Positions 45,223 through 58,547 of a stretch of DNA of 64,000 nucleotides are shown here, in pieces (position 1 is the first letter of the stretch; the number at the start of each line of letters is the position of its first letter). Source of the DNA: Diphasiastrum complanatum (taxonomy: Eukaryota; Streptophyta; Lycopodiopsida; Lycopodiales; Lycopodiaceae); contig CM055095.1 of assembly GCA_029204225.1 (NCBI GenBank), positions 41,535,719 through 41,599,718 on the forward strand, written 5' to 3'. The notes under the pieces are model-generated. The model had not been told where the DNA came from. It saw only the letters and a program-made list of their open reading frames with translations, and searched no databases. Made by a program: the position numbers and the translations under genes.

Positions 45223-47988
45223 TAGTTGAAAATACGTGTACGCAAGCTGAGAACGGAGACAATGTAGAGATTGAGAGATAAACCTAAAAATGAGAATCCA
45301 AAATAAGAGATAGAATGTAGAAAATGAGAAGTATACTTATGAATGACAAGAAGTTCCTAAACTATTAGGATAAGTTAACTACAATTGACGTCAAATCAAC
45401 CTCGAGTGTACAATGACGGGTAGCATAAGAGTATTCGGGCGGTAACTGTGGTCCAATCACAATTGTTTGTTTTGCCCGGTGAGATATTTGAAAATCACAA
45501 AAATTTGGCCGGGAATTTCCGTCCGTCAACCACTGTTACAGTTCGTCACATATGGACACCATTCATTGGGACACATAAGCGTTGAAAGTGTGCAAAGTCA
45601 AAAACAGCATCTTGACAAAGAGCCCATTTTGAGTTCTAATATCTCCTAATGATTTTGAATAATTAGTTTACTATTTTAAGTTTTATTAAGCTTTTGATCA
45701 GCTTCATTCATTTTTGCCGTTCTGTGATATTATTTTATATAGTTTAATCTTTTTGTATGGTCATGGGTTTTCCCATTATTAAAATCATGGATAATAATTA
45801 TTATTAAAAGGCCAATGTACTACAAAGCAATTGGAAGTAAACATTACAACTTGCAAAGGGCCTATTAATAGGCACATGTGATTATTAGTTGAATCACAAT
45901 TTAATGCATTGGAAATGACTAATGCAATGCTTTGCAAAGATGAAAAAAGTCAAAATGGCAACTTGAAAAGGGAGATTGGTCTCAACCCCATAAAAGGAAA
46001 TGGACGTGTTGCATTTAGATGCTGTTTTTTTGTTCTCTCAATATATCGAAGTCTCTTGTCACTCTTTGTAAAAAGCTAACTTGCTGAAGTTCTCTCTTCT
46101 TCTCAAGAGTATGTTGAGGCTCTCTTTTGTTCTCAAGAGGGGCTGTGGATTCATTTGATCTCAAGAGTGTGATGAGTCTGTTTTGTTTTCAAGGCTGCCA
46201 TGCTGAGCTTTTAAAAAATGCTCCTCATATGGTCTCTTGTTAAGTGATAGCAGTTCTTAGTGCTTCTTCCTGATTCACAGATGGTACTCTTTTACAACTG
46301 AACCATTTTTCTGATCAGCTGTTCTTAGTTTGGTGTGAGTAATTGCATCTTTTTTTTGAAAGAATGTGAGAGATACTTTGAACAGAGAGCAGCAGCAAAG
46401 AAACCCCCTGTCCCGATGGAGTAACTCGTGGGAGGCCTTGGTGAATGTGAAGTGGAGCCTCCATGTGCTCCTTGAGAATGATGATGGTTCAAACAATTGG
46501 TGCCCCCCACATGCGCGGATCGGCAACTTAGCTCTCTCTCCCCATTGAGCTCAACCTGAGCGCAAAGGGACATTTTTGGACAAAATATTTTTGTTCTCGT
46601 CACTGGTTTTCTGTTTAGAAGGATCAAAGTATGAATGTAGCCCTCACTTAGGGAAATCACTCGTAGTTAAACAATGGATAGATGTTTTGTGAATGTGACT
46701 GGCATTTTTATCCCATGTGCTTAATTAATGTGTGCTAATCGCTAATAGTAGATGCATTGGTAGTAAGGCTACACAAGTAGTATGTAATCACGTTAAATCT
46801 TGTGTGAATTTGGTAACTAGAGTAAATGTCGTCTAGTTCGTTGACTTATACAAGTTTTGTATCTCTCCTCTTGGAATATAGAGAGAGGGCTAATGAGAAC
46901 CCGATGAGGCGGAATATCCTCCCGGGCCTAGGAAATTGAACACAATATTTCTGTTCTGATGACACACCTAGAGCACAATCCGTAGTGTGTTGTTGGAATA
47001 TACAGACATTGTGGATTCACGGGCCCTTGGAACCTAGGTCCACTCACTAGCATGAGCACGCTAGTTTAAGAGGAAATTGGGAAAAAATCGAAAAATCTTA
47101 ATCTTGAAAACCACAAGACCGATCAAAGATATGGTAATTGGAAGACTCCATTATCACTAGTCCCAACACGACACCATTATGACCTTCATCACCCACCCAT
47201 GTGGACACTTTACGTAATGTCATTAACTTTGATATTAAACGTCTGCCTCGATCCGATTCCATCCAGGGGATAAAAAAATCACATTTTGATGGAATTGACA
47301 TTGGGTCGAAAAATAGGCTTGGGTCGGAATAATTTGATCCTGAATTTTTCGATCCTCCGCTAAAATTTTGAGCCTCCATATTTTTGTGTAGGTTTTTTAG
47401 AATAAGTATGAACAGATTTCAGGATGCTCATTACCTAATGGAATTGGGCTTGAGCATGTATTCCAACATGGTAGATGTAGTATATGCAAGCCAGGGTGAG
47501 GACGAACTATTGGGCATGAACGAGCTATCGGGCCTCAGCTACTCGGGTGTGACTCGTTTTTAAACTATCACGATCCACCGCCGCCATGCAACGTTAACAT
47601 AAATGTACTTAAATGGATGCTTAACTTAAACTCAGCTAATCAATCTTGTAATTTAATCCAGCATAATATATGTATTGGATCATAGTCATTTACATAGACA
47701 TACACAGAGAAAATCCTAAACGCAACACTCAGTGAGGTGTGTATTAAGGAAGCAAGATAGATCTAGTGATAGATAGTTCGTTTCGTGAGAAGAGAACACC
47801 TCTATCATGCCGACGCGCTGATCTAGGAAATAATCAACGCTCAAGAAAGAAACCCTGTTGTAGACTTGATTCTGATAATATAGACGAGTATATCTTTTTC
47901 TGCTCAATGCGCAATCTGTGAATGTTGTGATGCTTGTTCAGTTTTACTAGTAGCTATATTTCCACTGTCATTAGATATTATCTGTTGT
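45223..47988. other. Long stretch without recognised genes
   Basis: Around 45840-46150 the sequence has features of a promoter or LTR: CCCATAAAAGG near 45988 and repeated GTTCTCAAGAG words near 46100-46190. A short minus-strand frame at 47098-47379 (MEAQNFSGGSKNSGSNYSDP) and one at 47716-47907 have no recognisable motif and I do not call them genes. The right end of the A-D element and the truncation point of copia-3 must lie here. Confidence 0.4.
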
Positions 47989-48868
47989 TCATAAATTCAT
48001 TGTCAGATTAGCAGTAGCTATCTGCTGCTCGGAGGATGATTGATCTTGGCTTGAGGCAGTAGCCTTATCCGACAGATCGGCTCCATTTGAGCTTAGTCGA
48101 AATCCTCGTAGGCAAAGGAATCCCAACAGATCTCTCTTCTTCTTGTAGCACTCACTTGCAAAGTGTCCTTTGATGCCACAATAGAAGCACTTGAGCTTTG
48201 ATTTGTCTTTCTTTTTGCTACTTGAAGAAGCATCCACTTGATTTTGCCCTTTAGACCACTTACTTTTGGTTTTACCCTTTGTGAACATAGCATCCTCTTG
48301 AAGTGTTGATGTAGATCCACCTCTTGCTTGAAGCCTATATTCCTCATTGATCAAGGTCTCTTGAAGATCCAACAAACATGGCAAAGTCTTTTGAATAGCA
48401 ATACTTTGAACAATGTTAGCATGAGCATCCAACAAGCCATTAAGAATCACTTGAACAAGCTCTCCTTCCTTAATGCTTTCATCAATGCAAGCCAACTCAT
48501 CATTCACTGCTTTCATCCTCAAAACAAAAGTACTTGGACTTTTCTTCATTCTTTTGCAAACAAAAAAGATTTTCCTTCTTAGAGTCAACACTCTAGAAGT
48601 AGACTTGGATTCATAAAGCTTCTTCAATGAATCCTAAGCTTCCAAAGACGATGTGCACTTACCAACTTCTTTGAGAAGCTCATTGGTAACATTCATCTTT
48701 ATCATGTGTAGAGCCTTCTTGGCTCCCTTATCATACCTCACTTGATCTTGTTGTGTTGTTGGTCTCATTCATCTCAAGAAGTGACTCCATCCTCACTTTC
48801 CACAATGAATAGTTACTTGAGGTAAGCCTATTATTGGATTCCAACATGACTCCAATTGAGGTTTCCAT
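47989..48868 (-). pseudogene. copia-3 gag
   Basis: Start METSIGVMLESNNRLTSSNY at 48868 with the copia gag N-terminal pattern (SLWKVRMESLLEMNE). After a frame change near 48750 comes GAKKALHMIKMNVTNELLKE, a stop at about 48634, then a long open part (STFVLRMKAVNDELACIDES) and a canonical zinc knuckle CFYCGIKGHFASEC. The frame ends at 47989 and no pol follows. The LTR and primer site to the right fit this element exactly. Confidence 0.85.
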
Positions 48869-49453
48869 GTAGCAAAGACCTGATCTTCTCTTTCAACATG
48901 TTCCAATGCACAAAGCACTTCTTTGAACAACAACATATGCTTTCAAAAGAAATCACCAAGATTTGAAATTATCTCACAAATTCTCTTCTAGCACTTATAC
49001 CAAGCAAATCAACACATAACATCATGGAATCTTGATCAACCTATGATCTATCCCCAATCTAATGACTTTTGCAACTTCCTAAGATTGAAACACACTCAAA
49101 TGAAGTCCAGTAACCTCACTATCTAGAGATCCAATCAAATTTAGGGTTTTGACAAAATCACAAAACATTGACTATTCCAAATCTATATGCAAATGCTGAA
49201 ATTTTGATTATGCAATCTAATAGCCACCACTTAGGCTGATCCAATGATCCAAAAATCGGCCAGATCTAGTATGTGAAATCAAAATTCAGAATTGATCAAG
49301 TTTGTGAACCTATTTAGGGTTTTAATTTACAAAAGTTCCAATCTACAAAAGCAAAGAACTCGATTTTGGTGTAGAATCCTCTCTAGCATGCTCTAGTCTT
49401 GATATCTTCACTAAATCATTAATAGATCTAATTTTGTCCTTAATAATTTGAAA

Positions 49454-49470
49454 CACAAGCTCTGATACCA
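49454..49470 (-). promoter_or_regulatory. copia-3 primer binding site
   Basis: The minus strand reads TGGTATCAGAGCTTGTG directly after the LTR end. TGGTATCAGAGC is the usual plant copia primer site, complementary to the 3' end of initiator tRNA-Met. It proves the orientation of copia-3. Confidence 0.93.
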
Positions 49471-50119
49471 TGTGAAGGATTTCAGATCATTATGATCCAA
49501 TCCACTTGAAAGATCTTGGATTACAAAGAGAAATACTCTACCAATCTCACCAATGTAGAAAAATCAGCATCTACACACAAAATGAGATGCAAACCTTAAT
49601 AGAACTTGATCAAACATGAATAAAATGATGAAGTCTATTGCTGTCCGTACAAAACCAACAAGCTATTGTATTTCACATGTGTGGATCCAAAAATAACAAA
49701 TATAGATCATTCTACACATAGAATTGCATGCAATCACAAGGATAGTGCATCAATGGATAGTAGAACCCAAGAGAACAATGTATAAGCATGAAATGAGATA
49801 GAGAAGAGAGAAGCTGTGTCTCTCCATGAGTTTTCTCTTTTTATAATAGGTCCAAAACCTATTTGGCTACTTGGCTTGCCCTCCAAAATGCAAACCCTAC
49901 TATTTTTGGGTCTAGATTCAAAGTACCCAACACATTCAAATTTGAATCTACTCAAACATGCATTCTAACTTTTCCACACTTTTAAAAAGTGTTTATTTAA
50001 ATGAAATTTAGACTAATGAACTTTGAAAAGTCAATTTCTAAGTCTAAAAACAAAGTTGGCCTCAATATGCCAAATATGGAAATATAGCAAATGTGATCAA
50101 ACTAGTTGAATCTTTCACA
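49471..50119 (-). mobile_element. copia-3 5' LTR
   Basis: On the minus strand it starts TGTGAAAGATTC at 50119 and ends CCTTCACA at 49471, abutting the primer site. The length is 649 bp with short inverted ends TGTGAA/TTCACA. A TATA-like CTATTATAAAAAG is at about 49836-49846. Part of it recurs at 50840-51180. Confidence 0.85.
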
Positions 50120-50839
50120 AGAATCTTTAGGAAGTTTTGATACCATTGAAGCAACATCTTGGCCATACAACACATCTATCAGATTCGACATCAAAACAAA
50201 GTCCCAAGTTGATTAAAGATGGCTCGAGCTCCCAGGAAGCCCTCTCGACCATATATAACCAGATACAAAAGTAATCTCATTCCAAGAGTACCGAAGAAGT
50301 TAATCATGCAATGATGCACATAGGCACAGAAGCCAACATCCCAAAGTATGTTGCAGAATAATAATTGGCCTTGTCACTGATAGTAGAGCAAGTTTGTAGG
50401 TTGGATCTATGGTGGACCTCCCGTGACTCCCTTTTAGAATCCCTTTGAGTCTTACTAGCATCCCACAGGTCCCGGATCCTATTAGGACTGAACGGTTTCT
50501 GATTCAAAATCTCCCAAGGTTCAGTTAGATCCTACCCAATCACACAGTATCTAGCATTGTTTTATAGACCACGAATATGAGAAGTCAAGTTGAGCACTGA
50601 ATCAAGTAGCCATATCATCTCCCAACGGTCATACCTTTGAGAGCCTACAAAACTCTCATTGACCTGAGAAGACGAGGTGATTAGGACGGCCCTTGGGATT
50701 GGAAGCGGTGTTACCCTAGTCACTCGTGTAAGGGCAATGTGGGCCCTTCTCCCGCTGGGGATCTTCTGACGGGACCAATCCCTTGACAAAAAATCCGCCC
50801 AACAGTTATATTCTAGTGTGTGGAATGTTGAGTGAGAAA
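50120..50839. other. Spacer between two related LTR copies
   Basis: No gene is recognised. Moderately GC-rich sequence at about 50390-50780 shows no protein similarity I can name. Confidence 0.4.
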
Positions 50840-51180
50840 TGTGAAGATCATTACGATTCAATCAAACTCCAAGATCTTTGATTACTTAAGATAACACATC
50901 TAGCACCATTGACAATGTAGAAATCTAGTTCTAACAACACATAGAAGCCATAAACTCTAATAGATCTTAACAAAATCAGATATAAATGATAAAGTAATAT
51001 TGTTGTCCATACAAAATCAATAAGCTACTGTATTTCACACATGTGAATCCAACAAAAATCAAACAATTGCATTCTACACACAAAAATTCAAGATATCAAC
51101 ACTATAGTACACCAATGAGTATAGAACCTCAAAGAGATCTCATGTACAAGCATGAATGAGAGTAGAGAAAGAGAATGTGC
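50840..51180 (-). mobile_element. LTR fragment related to copia-3
   Basis: The segment begins TGTGAAGATCATTACGATTC and follows 49471-49830 with many substitutions, including a block TATTTCACACATGTGAATCC. It ends at about 51180, where plus-strand copia RNase H sequence begins abruptly, so the junction is a rearrangement. Confidence 0.7.
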
Positions 51181-51922
51181 CACGTCTCATGGAGCTTACT
51201 GTAAAAGTTTCTAAGGAAAGCGATGAAGCATCCTTTGAGGACATCACTACCTATAGAAAGCTTATTGGCTCTTTGATCTATTTGACCATCACTAGACCAG
51301 ATCTTAGCTTTTGTGTAGGCAAATTGAGCCAATATATGCAAAATCCACTAATATGTCATGGGAAAAGTGCCAAAAGAGTATTAAGATACAACTCAACTAT
51401 AAGGAACTTTGGCATTGTTTATCAAGGGACTAATATTTGTTTGAGAGCACACTCGGACTCAAATTTTGCAAGTGATAGAAAATCCACAAGTGCCTTTGCT
51501 ACATTCTTATGTGGAGGAGTTATATCTTGGCTTTCCAAAAAGCAAGATACTATCTCTCTTCATCAATTGAATCTGAGTACAAAGCTATGACAACAACAAC
51601 AAAGGAGATCCTATGACTAAGAAGAGTTTTAGAGGAACTTCATGTGATCAAGGATGAAGACATTCCATGCATTTGTTGTGACAATCAAGCAGCCCAACAA
51701 CTTGCAAACAATCCAATCTTCCATGCTCGAACCAAGCACATCAAAATTGCACATCATTTTGTGAGGGAGAAAGTGCAAGCAAAGTTGATCAAGCTCATTC
51801 ATGTTTCATCTTCAGATTGTATTGTTGATATACTCACCAAGCCATTGCCAGAGGATTCATTTGTAAAGTTAAGGTTAGCACTTGGAGTTGTAGATAGATG
51901 TATGCTAGATTTACCAAGCTAG
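51181..51922 (+). pseudogene. copia-4 RNase H
   Basis: The frame reads FEDITTYRKLIGSLIYLTIT, RPDLSFCVGKLSQYMQNPLI, then HSDSNFASDRKSTSAFATFL and, after a frame change at about 51560, ICCDNQAAQQLANNPIFHAR, KHIKIAHHFVREKV and DILTKPLPEDSFVKL. These are the standard C-terminal motifs of copia polyproteins. RNase H removes the RNA strand during cDNA synthesis. RT and everything upstream are missing. Confidence 0.88.
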
Positions 51923-51936
51923 ATTTTGAGGAGGAA

Positions 51937-52532
51937 TGTGAAAATAATCAAAATCTTGCTTGATCTAGGCAAAATCCATGTATATATTATCATTGCACAT
52001 GTGTGCGGAGCATGTTCCCACATGCCCACATGTGAAATCAATGTTCATGTCAATTAGATTAGTCATATAGTTTGTACCTATCATTCTATTTGAAATCTAG
52101 TGGCTAAAATGACCTCCCATGTGTAGAGGACTACTCACACGTGTGGACACATCCCTAGCATGTGATTTTGCACTTGTAGAAGATAGTTATTTAAGATCCT
52201 ATAAGTTAGGAAAATTACCCAAAATCAAGGAGGTGGCTTAAATCTAGGAAATCATGGACCACATGTGCAAAGTTGGATATGATTAGTGGATCTATTGATG
52301 ACTAGGCACTCTCACACGTGCTAGATCAGTTGAGTCAGCAGTATCTTGAGCTCCCACTCATGTATTTATAGAGCCACATTTGGCCATAATCATCAATGAA
52401 GTGAGATCTTGGTTTTGGAAGCATATCTTGAGTGATTTCAATGCTAGTCTTGATGTTTTGTGATTTCTTAGCATTCTAACTTGTTAGTACATCATTCTCT
52501 ATATGCAGGCCATATAAGTATAGGTCTTCACA
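51937..52532 (+). mobile_element. copia-4 3' LTR
   Basis: A purine tract (TTTTGAGGAGGAA) ends at 51936, 15 bases after the pol stop, and the LTR starts TGTGAAAATAATC. It ends GGTCTTCACA at 52532, giving 596 bp with TGTGAA/TTCACA ends like copia-3. TGTATTTATAGAGCC at about 52360 is a TATA candidate. Confidence 0.75.
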
Positions 52533-52724
52533 CATGTGAAACCAGTAGGCCTTAGTTTTGATCATTGTTGATTGTTCTTGTTAGATTTGTTGATGGAAAA
52601 TTGATCTAAAGTGCACTAACCTTGTGTAGATTGGTAGATCAATTGAATCTAACACCCAATCTCTCTTGTGGATCTGTTTGTGATCCATTCTTGGTCCTCA
52701 TTTTTTGTGGTTTTACAGTGTTGC

Positions 52725-53660
52725 TTAATCATGGAGATATTGATCCTTGGTGGATTGATAGTGGAGTTACATCACATATGACATATCATGAGGAGTATTA
52801 TTTATCATTGATGGCATTTGACAGTGACAACACACAAATGCATTCTTGAATGGTGATCTTGAGGAGGAGGTGTTTATGGAGCAAGCCGAGGGCTACATTT
52901 CACATGGCAAGCCTAATCATGAGTGTTTTCTACAAAAGAGTTTTTATGGACTTAAGCAAGCACCAAGGAGTTGGTATTCTAAGCTTAACATCTTTCTACT
53001 TTCTCAAAATTTCAAGACGAATGAGTATGAACATTCACTTTATTATAGATTTTTTGGAAATGATTTTACCATTCTTCTAATCTGTGTGGATGATATCATT
53101 TTGAGTGGAGGCAACAATCAAGATATTGATGATATCAAGATTGCACTAACAAAATAGTTTGATGTGCATGATCTTAGTCTTTTGCATTATATCTTGGGAA
53201 TATAGGTATTTAGAACTTCTCAATCTACTTTCATTTGTCAAGAGAAGTATGCCAATTCTATTCTAAAAAGATTTCATATGGTAGATGCTAAATCTTGTGA
53301 TACACCAATGGAGTCAAATGTAAAGCTTACTATAAGAGATAATGAAAGATCCTTCGAGGACGTTACTCTCTGTAGGAAGCTAGTTGGTTCACTCATATAT
53401 CTAAACCATCACAAGACCTGATCTTAGCTATTGGGTTGGTAGATTAAGTCAATTTATGCCATGATCCTAGTGTGGAGCATTGGAAGCTAGGCAAGAGAGT
53501 ATTGAGGTACATCTCGGGTTCTAGAGATTTTGGCTTTTTTTTATGGAGGATCATCACCTAACTTGTATGGATTTTCAGATTCGGACTTTGCTGGAGATCA
53601 AATGGATAGGAAATCCATAAGTGCACATGCTATTTTCATAGGCGATGAAGCTACATTTTG
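52725..53660 (+). pseudogene. copia-5 protease, RT and RNase H remnant
   Basis: A protease site (WWIDSGVTSHMTYHEEYYLS) is joined by a deletion to RT: AFLNGDLEEEVFMEQAEGYI at about 52840, FYGLKQAPRSWYSKLNIFLL, then CVDDIILSGGNNQDIDDIKI, where the usual YVDD is CVDD. Stops at 53155 and 53203 precede CDTPMESNVKLTIRDNERSF and an RNase H piece with SDSDFAGDQMDRKSISAHAI. Integrase is missing. Confidence 0.85.
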
Positions 53661-55530
53661 CTCCCACTTACTAATCAAATCTGCCTTAAGTACTCGCTTT
53701 GGCTCATTGTCGTCAACCAATCTCCAATTGTCATGCTCAATCAAGGCTATCGTTCTCACCTTGATCTACCATGTAGAAAATTATGTCCATATATCGAATT
53801 TCTCAATGGTTCAATTTTTCATCATCAAAGACATTCTTTATAGCAATTGGATCCATCAGATTTCTTGAATCTTCACATAGGAGCAGGACTACACCTTCAC
53901 AAAGAATGCTTCTATTAATTTGTCAACACACGATACTTGCAATATGGGCAATGGGCATTGTTGCATTTGCCAATACTCAAATCCTTCCATCTATTGCTAG
54001 TAGGTAGTCTCAAGTAGAACATCAACTATGGACACTACCTTAAAAAACAAATGAAGGCATGGAGGCTAGGGTGATGACATCTCATATAAATGTAGATGTG
54101 TGTGTCATTGAGTAGCGAGAGGCAAGAAGCAACTAGGAAGGAGCCAGGGAGGAGGCGTCACCAACTATCATTATGCATGAAGATAGCCTAGAGGCACAGC
54201 TCATGGAGAAACATGCACTCTAATATCGTGTAGAAAATCTAGTCCATTGGTCACGTGCACGCTGCATGCAAGTCACTCATTGGGATCCCACACCCAACCA
54301 CCTAGCCACCGATCAGGGCCTCTCAAACCCAAAAGGGATAGAACTAGGAGATAAGTCATAGTGCAAGTACTTCTTATTTAGAGTCGTCAAACTTAGGAAC
54401 CTACATTGCTTATGCTTATGGAATATCACAGGACATTGCCCTCATGGATGCTCATGCAATGTGCACTTTTGTGCAATGGTTGCACACACAAACACATGAA
54501 GCATAGTGGTGATAACATGTGCAAAGAAGGCAGTTGGCTGCAAATATATACTGAAATGAAAACTTGTGTTTGTTGATACAAGAAAGTGCTTGTTCATCCA
54601 TTTGAATGCTTCTTTTTATAAAGTGTGAGAAGATGAAAGAAATTTCTCTGGTAATTGAGTGATCATGCACAAGAAAAAAAAAATGGCAAATTTCAACCCT
54701 AGTGTACCTTCAAATGTGATTCAATTTGATTCCACTTGCTTGCTATGACGAGAAGATTCATCTTCAAATCCATGCGTTGTGTGAAACTCGAGTGGGAGAC
54801 AATATATATACTTCAATGGGAGGCATGACATGATGTGATCAATTTAGGATCCTCTGTGATGTCTTGTGTGCACTATGATTGTGTGATGTGGGCTCCAGTG
54901 GGTGTGTGTAAAGAGCTCTCGGAAGATATCTGTGTGAAGTGCATGCATATACATCATTGTGTTTAGTCATGTCTCTCTTTATCTTGTGGATGAATGAATG
55001 TTTAGGGTTTATGATTATTTGATGCACTACAATAACTTGTAATTTACAACAACTTCAATGACAAGCTGATACAATACAATAGACTCTATTAGCAAGCCAA
55101 AACACTCATATATACGAAGACTTCACTATCAAACATCAAGAAAACTTGTATTGCATGCCTTTTATGAAGATTGCTCAGGTTTCATCAATCCATGTCAGTT
55201 CCTACTCAATCACATACAAAAAGCTAGTGAAATCTGTGGCACAGCATCACCTTGCTTCACTTATGCCAGGTCCTCAATCACATGCAAAATGCCAGCAAAA
55301 AGAGGACAGAAATGACTGCAAGAAAGAGAGAGAGATTTTCTTCAAAGCAGGATTATGGAAAATAGAAAAGAAAGCTCAAAATCATTTTCTAGGGCATAAA
55401 AACTTTCAAAAAACAATCTGAAGACACCACATCAAAATTTATAGCATCAACTGCGATACCCTTGCGTCTATGAGGCAGGGCTACAAAGGTCAATAATAGT
55501 CTAGGGTGAAGGATGGGTATTTTGAATGCT
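53661..55530. other. Stretch without recognised genes
   Basis: After the copia-5 RNase H fragment the sequence loses recognisable coding signals. Short open frames exist on both strands but show no family motif and no consistent splice structure. Confidence 0.45.
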
Positions 55531-56346
55531 TTACTCATGTATCGTTGATCTGATCCTTTGAAGAACTTTTGATCCACTGTAGACAAATGCAGCTGCAACT
55601 GGTGAGAAGGCAGATGCCTCGTCCACTGGATGCACCAGCTCTTGTGCAAGGCTATGCCTAGGCAGCATCATCTCCACACGCGCTTCCTTATTGAATGAAA
55701 GATCATCATAATGGCACATTTTTTCTAAATCGGCCCTCATATGTTCTTCAGCGGAAATGGTTTGCTGACCGAATTCTACCCTCACTTTTATTATATCTGA
55801 TTCCATCTGATCCAAGTTATGCTCGGCATACCAGCACTTCCTTAGCATCATTAATAAGCGTTTGATGCAGGAGTTGACGTTGCTTGATCTTTCCGACGAG
55901 TGTTGCGAAGCGGTTCGTTGGATGTGAACAATATCTGCTGCCCTTTGTTCTATATCGTCAGGTATTTCATCCTCTGTAATGATTTCATAGTTGGCTAGAT
56001 TAATCTTGTCAGTCGATGGGTCTGCAGATCTGCGAGTCCGTGGCGCTTTAGCAGGCTTACTAGATGCAGGCTGATGCGCCGCATTGGAATTCAAATGCCT
56101 GTTATAAACTAGTGAATGAGAACGAAAGAATTTTCGTCGAGATAGTGTGCTGAACTGGCGACTTCTCGGAATGTAAGGAGCATTTCCACCAAGCTGTATG
56201 ATAGTTTTTCCTATCTCCCTCTTACGTATGTCAACGCCTGTTTGAGTTTCTGTGTCATCACACGCAGGAGTTTCATCAGATCTAATATTCTCTGCAGACA
56301 ACATTTGAACACATTCCGAGAATCTTGAGGTTTTGAAGCTGGTCAC
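55531..56346 (-). CDS. Hypothetical protein, 271 codons
   Basis: An uninterrupted frame that I do not recognise. It begins MTSFKTSRFSECVQMLSAEN, has a Ser/Arg-rich middle (PAKAPRTRRSADPSTDK), an acidic stretch (YEIITEDEIPDDIEQRAADI) and a helical C-terminal third (IKRLLMMLRKCWYAEHNLDQ ... RADLEKMCHYDDLSFNKEAR). No signal peptide, membrane segment or catalytic motif is visible. No retroelement motif occurs within or next to it. Its length without stops, while neighbours are decayed, suggests a real or recently active gene, or one large exon. The upstream region to about 56990 holds no obvious second exon. Confidence 0.5.
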   Translation of the reverse strand: MTSFKTSRFSECVQMLSAENIRSDETPACDDTETQTGVDIRKREIGKTIIQLGGNAPYIPRSRQFSTLSRRKFFRSHSLVYNRHLNSNAAHQPASSKPAKAPRTRRSADPSTDKINLANYEIITEDEIPDDIEQRAADIVHIQRTASQHSSERSSNVNSCIKRLLMMLRKCWYAEHNLDQMESDIIKVRVEFGQQTISAEEHMRADLEKMCHYDDLSFNKEARVEMMLPRHSLAQELVHPVDEASAFSPVAAAFVYSGSKVLQRIRSTIHE

Positions 56347-58169
56347 TTTCGTTTGAAGTTCACCAATACTTCCAATCCGCTGAGATGCAGCTTCTCAAAA
56401 CCCGGGTGCGGTCGATAGCCGGACATTCTTGCCAAACAAGACAACAACTACTATCCTTTATTACCTGCCTTGACATTTCGTCATGCCTCTGAGGATAAAC
56501 TACCAACTGTCGATAGTAGCTACAGCAACAATCTACACTCAATCGTGTGATTTGCAATTCAGGAGAAGCAGGATGTAATAACCCACTTCAGAATCGGATC
56601 TTGCAGATCCTAACCCATTTCAGAATCGTATAGATGCTACTAGCTACAGGCGCAATCTACACTCAACTGTGTGATTCAGAATTCAGGAAAAACATGCCTT
56701 AAAAACCCAGTTCAGGATCGTATCGAGAGTTACTAGGCAATACAGACTTCATCTTTCAATGTAGCAGAAAGAAACGGTGTATATGAGCTTCATATAATTT
56801 TGGCCGATGGCTGCCTTGCTGACAATCAAAGGCGTCCTTTCCACTCCTTCAGGATTTCCAATATAAATGGTGGATAATTTATAAAGCTTCTATCTACACT
56901 TTCACGTCGTCTGATAAATAAATTCAATACAGTATCGGCTGGCTGGGTTAAGCAGTAAGCACATAAATCCCATCATTGCAAGTGTCTCTCCTAAGCCTTT
57001 TTTGGCGGAGAATTTATAGTTCTATAATTCTGGCCAGCCTTGCAAAGCCTAAAAACTACGTATCCAAGGACTCGAATCTCTTTGAAACTTCATGACATGC
57101 TTTGAAACTTTCGTCTCTTTTTGAACAATTGATGGCATTTTCAGATGGTGTCAAAATATTCACAAAGATAGATACTTGCATCAAGACAATACGATCATAT
57201 GCAATGTATGATATGGTACACACATTAGATGTTACATATTAAGTATCTTGACTAAGCTCATCGGCAAGAGGTTATATTTTTTGTTTATTTTATATTAAAG
57301 ACTAGAAATATATACAAATGGACAACTACAAGTGTCTTTCAACTATTTAACTAGAACTTTCATAAATCTTAATGTCTATCTTCATCCTATGTAAAGAGAA
57401 TTGAAAGAGGGAAAATGATTTCCCTCAACAACTAGAGAGCTTCTAGAGGTCGAATTTTGACATGCACTACAACTAGTCTATTATGTATATAGTACTATGG
57501 TAGACAAATATGTTACATATTAGAACCCTGCCACAAGTATAGGACCATGATACATGCATTATGGATATATGGGCTCCACATATAGCATGGACATGCACCA
57601 CATTGTCGACTGTATACGAATTACTGTGTGTAAAAGATTTACTCAAAAAATTCATTGTTGAAGAGCATTTAATGTTGCAAAGGTTGCAATTCCTCAAACA
57701 ATTGAGTCCATGGTCATCAACCCATGAATTCATCATTGAATCACATATTATGAACTTTGGACATGATCTCATTTATTTTTCTTGGCGTCTTATGAACTTT
57801 GATAGTGACTACACCTTTACTATAGGTCCTCATGTGACAATAATGTCATTTACATATAGGACTACCAAAGAAATGCTATGTCCTCTAGTGAGTACATAAA
57901 GATTGGGATCAAAATTTGTTCTCACAAAATTGTTAGAGAGAATAGCTATCCATGCAACCACATCACACATGCAGTGCTTGTTTTAGATGATATAGTGCCT
58001 TTCATAGCTTGCATATTGTCTTCTTGGCCCTTGATTGCATATGTTACGTCCACATCCTATATATATAGAATTCAGCATAATCCTAGACTTGGATACCCGG
58101 TACTCCAGTACTCAAGATTATTGGTTATACCTCTATTTCATACTAGGCAAAAAATATAATGACTAACCT
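56347..58169. other. Stretch without recognised genes
   Basis: The near upstream part (56350-57050) could be the 5' region of the 271-codon frame: the sentence-like repeats CCCACTTCAGAATCG, CCCATTTCAGAATCG and CCCAGTTCAGGATCG at about 56580-56720 are a degenerate tandem. Beyond 57100 the DNA is AT-rich and featureless. Confidence 0.4.
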
Positions 58170-58534
58170 TGTGAGGACCTAATCACATATCTAATGACAT
58201 GTGGAGCTATTGCATGGGTTAGGATGACTGTCGGCATGGTGTAGAGTGTCAATAGTAATAACTTGCATGTATGGGAATACTGTATGTTTGCATGGGCACA
58301 TCCATAGGTGAAGTAGGGGCTATATCCTCTTGTAAGAACTCTTGCCCTACTCCTATTCTAAATATGTAATTTCATTGCCAAGATCCTCTCTATACACATG
58401 TATCTTATCCTATGGCACGAGGGTGATGCTATTGGAGATTGATTAGTAGCTTATATGTGGTTGGGTGGTTTGGCTCCACTATTATTCCTTTGGGTGTGTC
58501 TTGTAAGAAGGATTTTGAAGTGCTTCTCCTTACA
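58170..58534 (+). mobile_element. Copia-type 5' LTR, tentative
   Basis: The right end is firm: CTTACA at 58534 is followed by a perfect copia primer site. The left end (TGTGAGGACC at 58170) is chosen because it gives TG...CA ends and a normal length of 365 bp. A second copy is not present. Confidence 0.5.
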
Positions 58535-58535
58535 T

Positions 58536-58547
58536 TGGTATCAGAGC
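58536..58547 (+). promoter_or_regulatory. Copia primer binding site
   Basis: TGGTATCAGAGC on the plus strand, complementary to the 3' end of plant initiator tRNA-Met, located one or two bases after the LTR end. It may belong to the element whose pol remains at 59690-60699. Confidence 0.9.
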
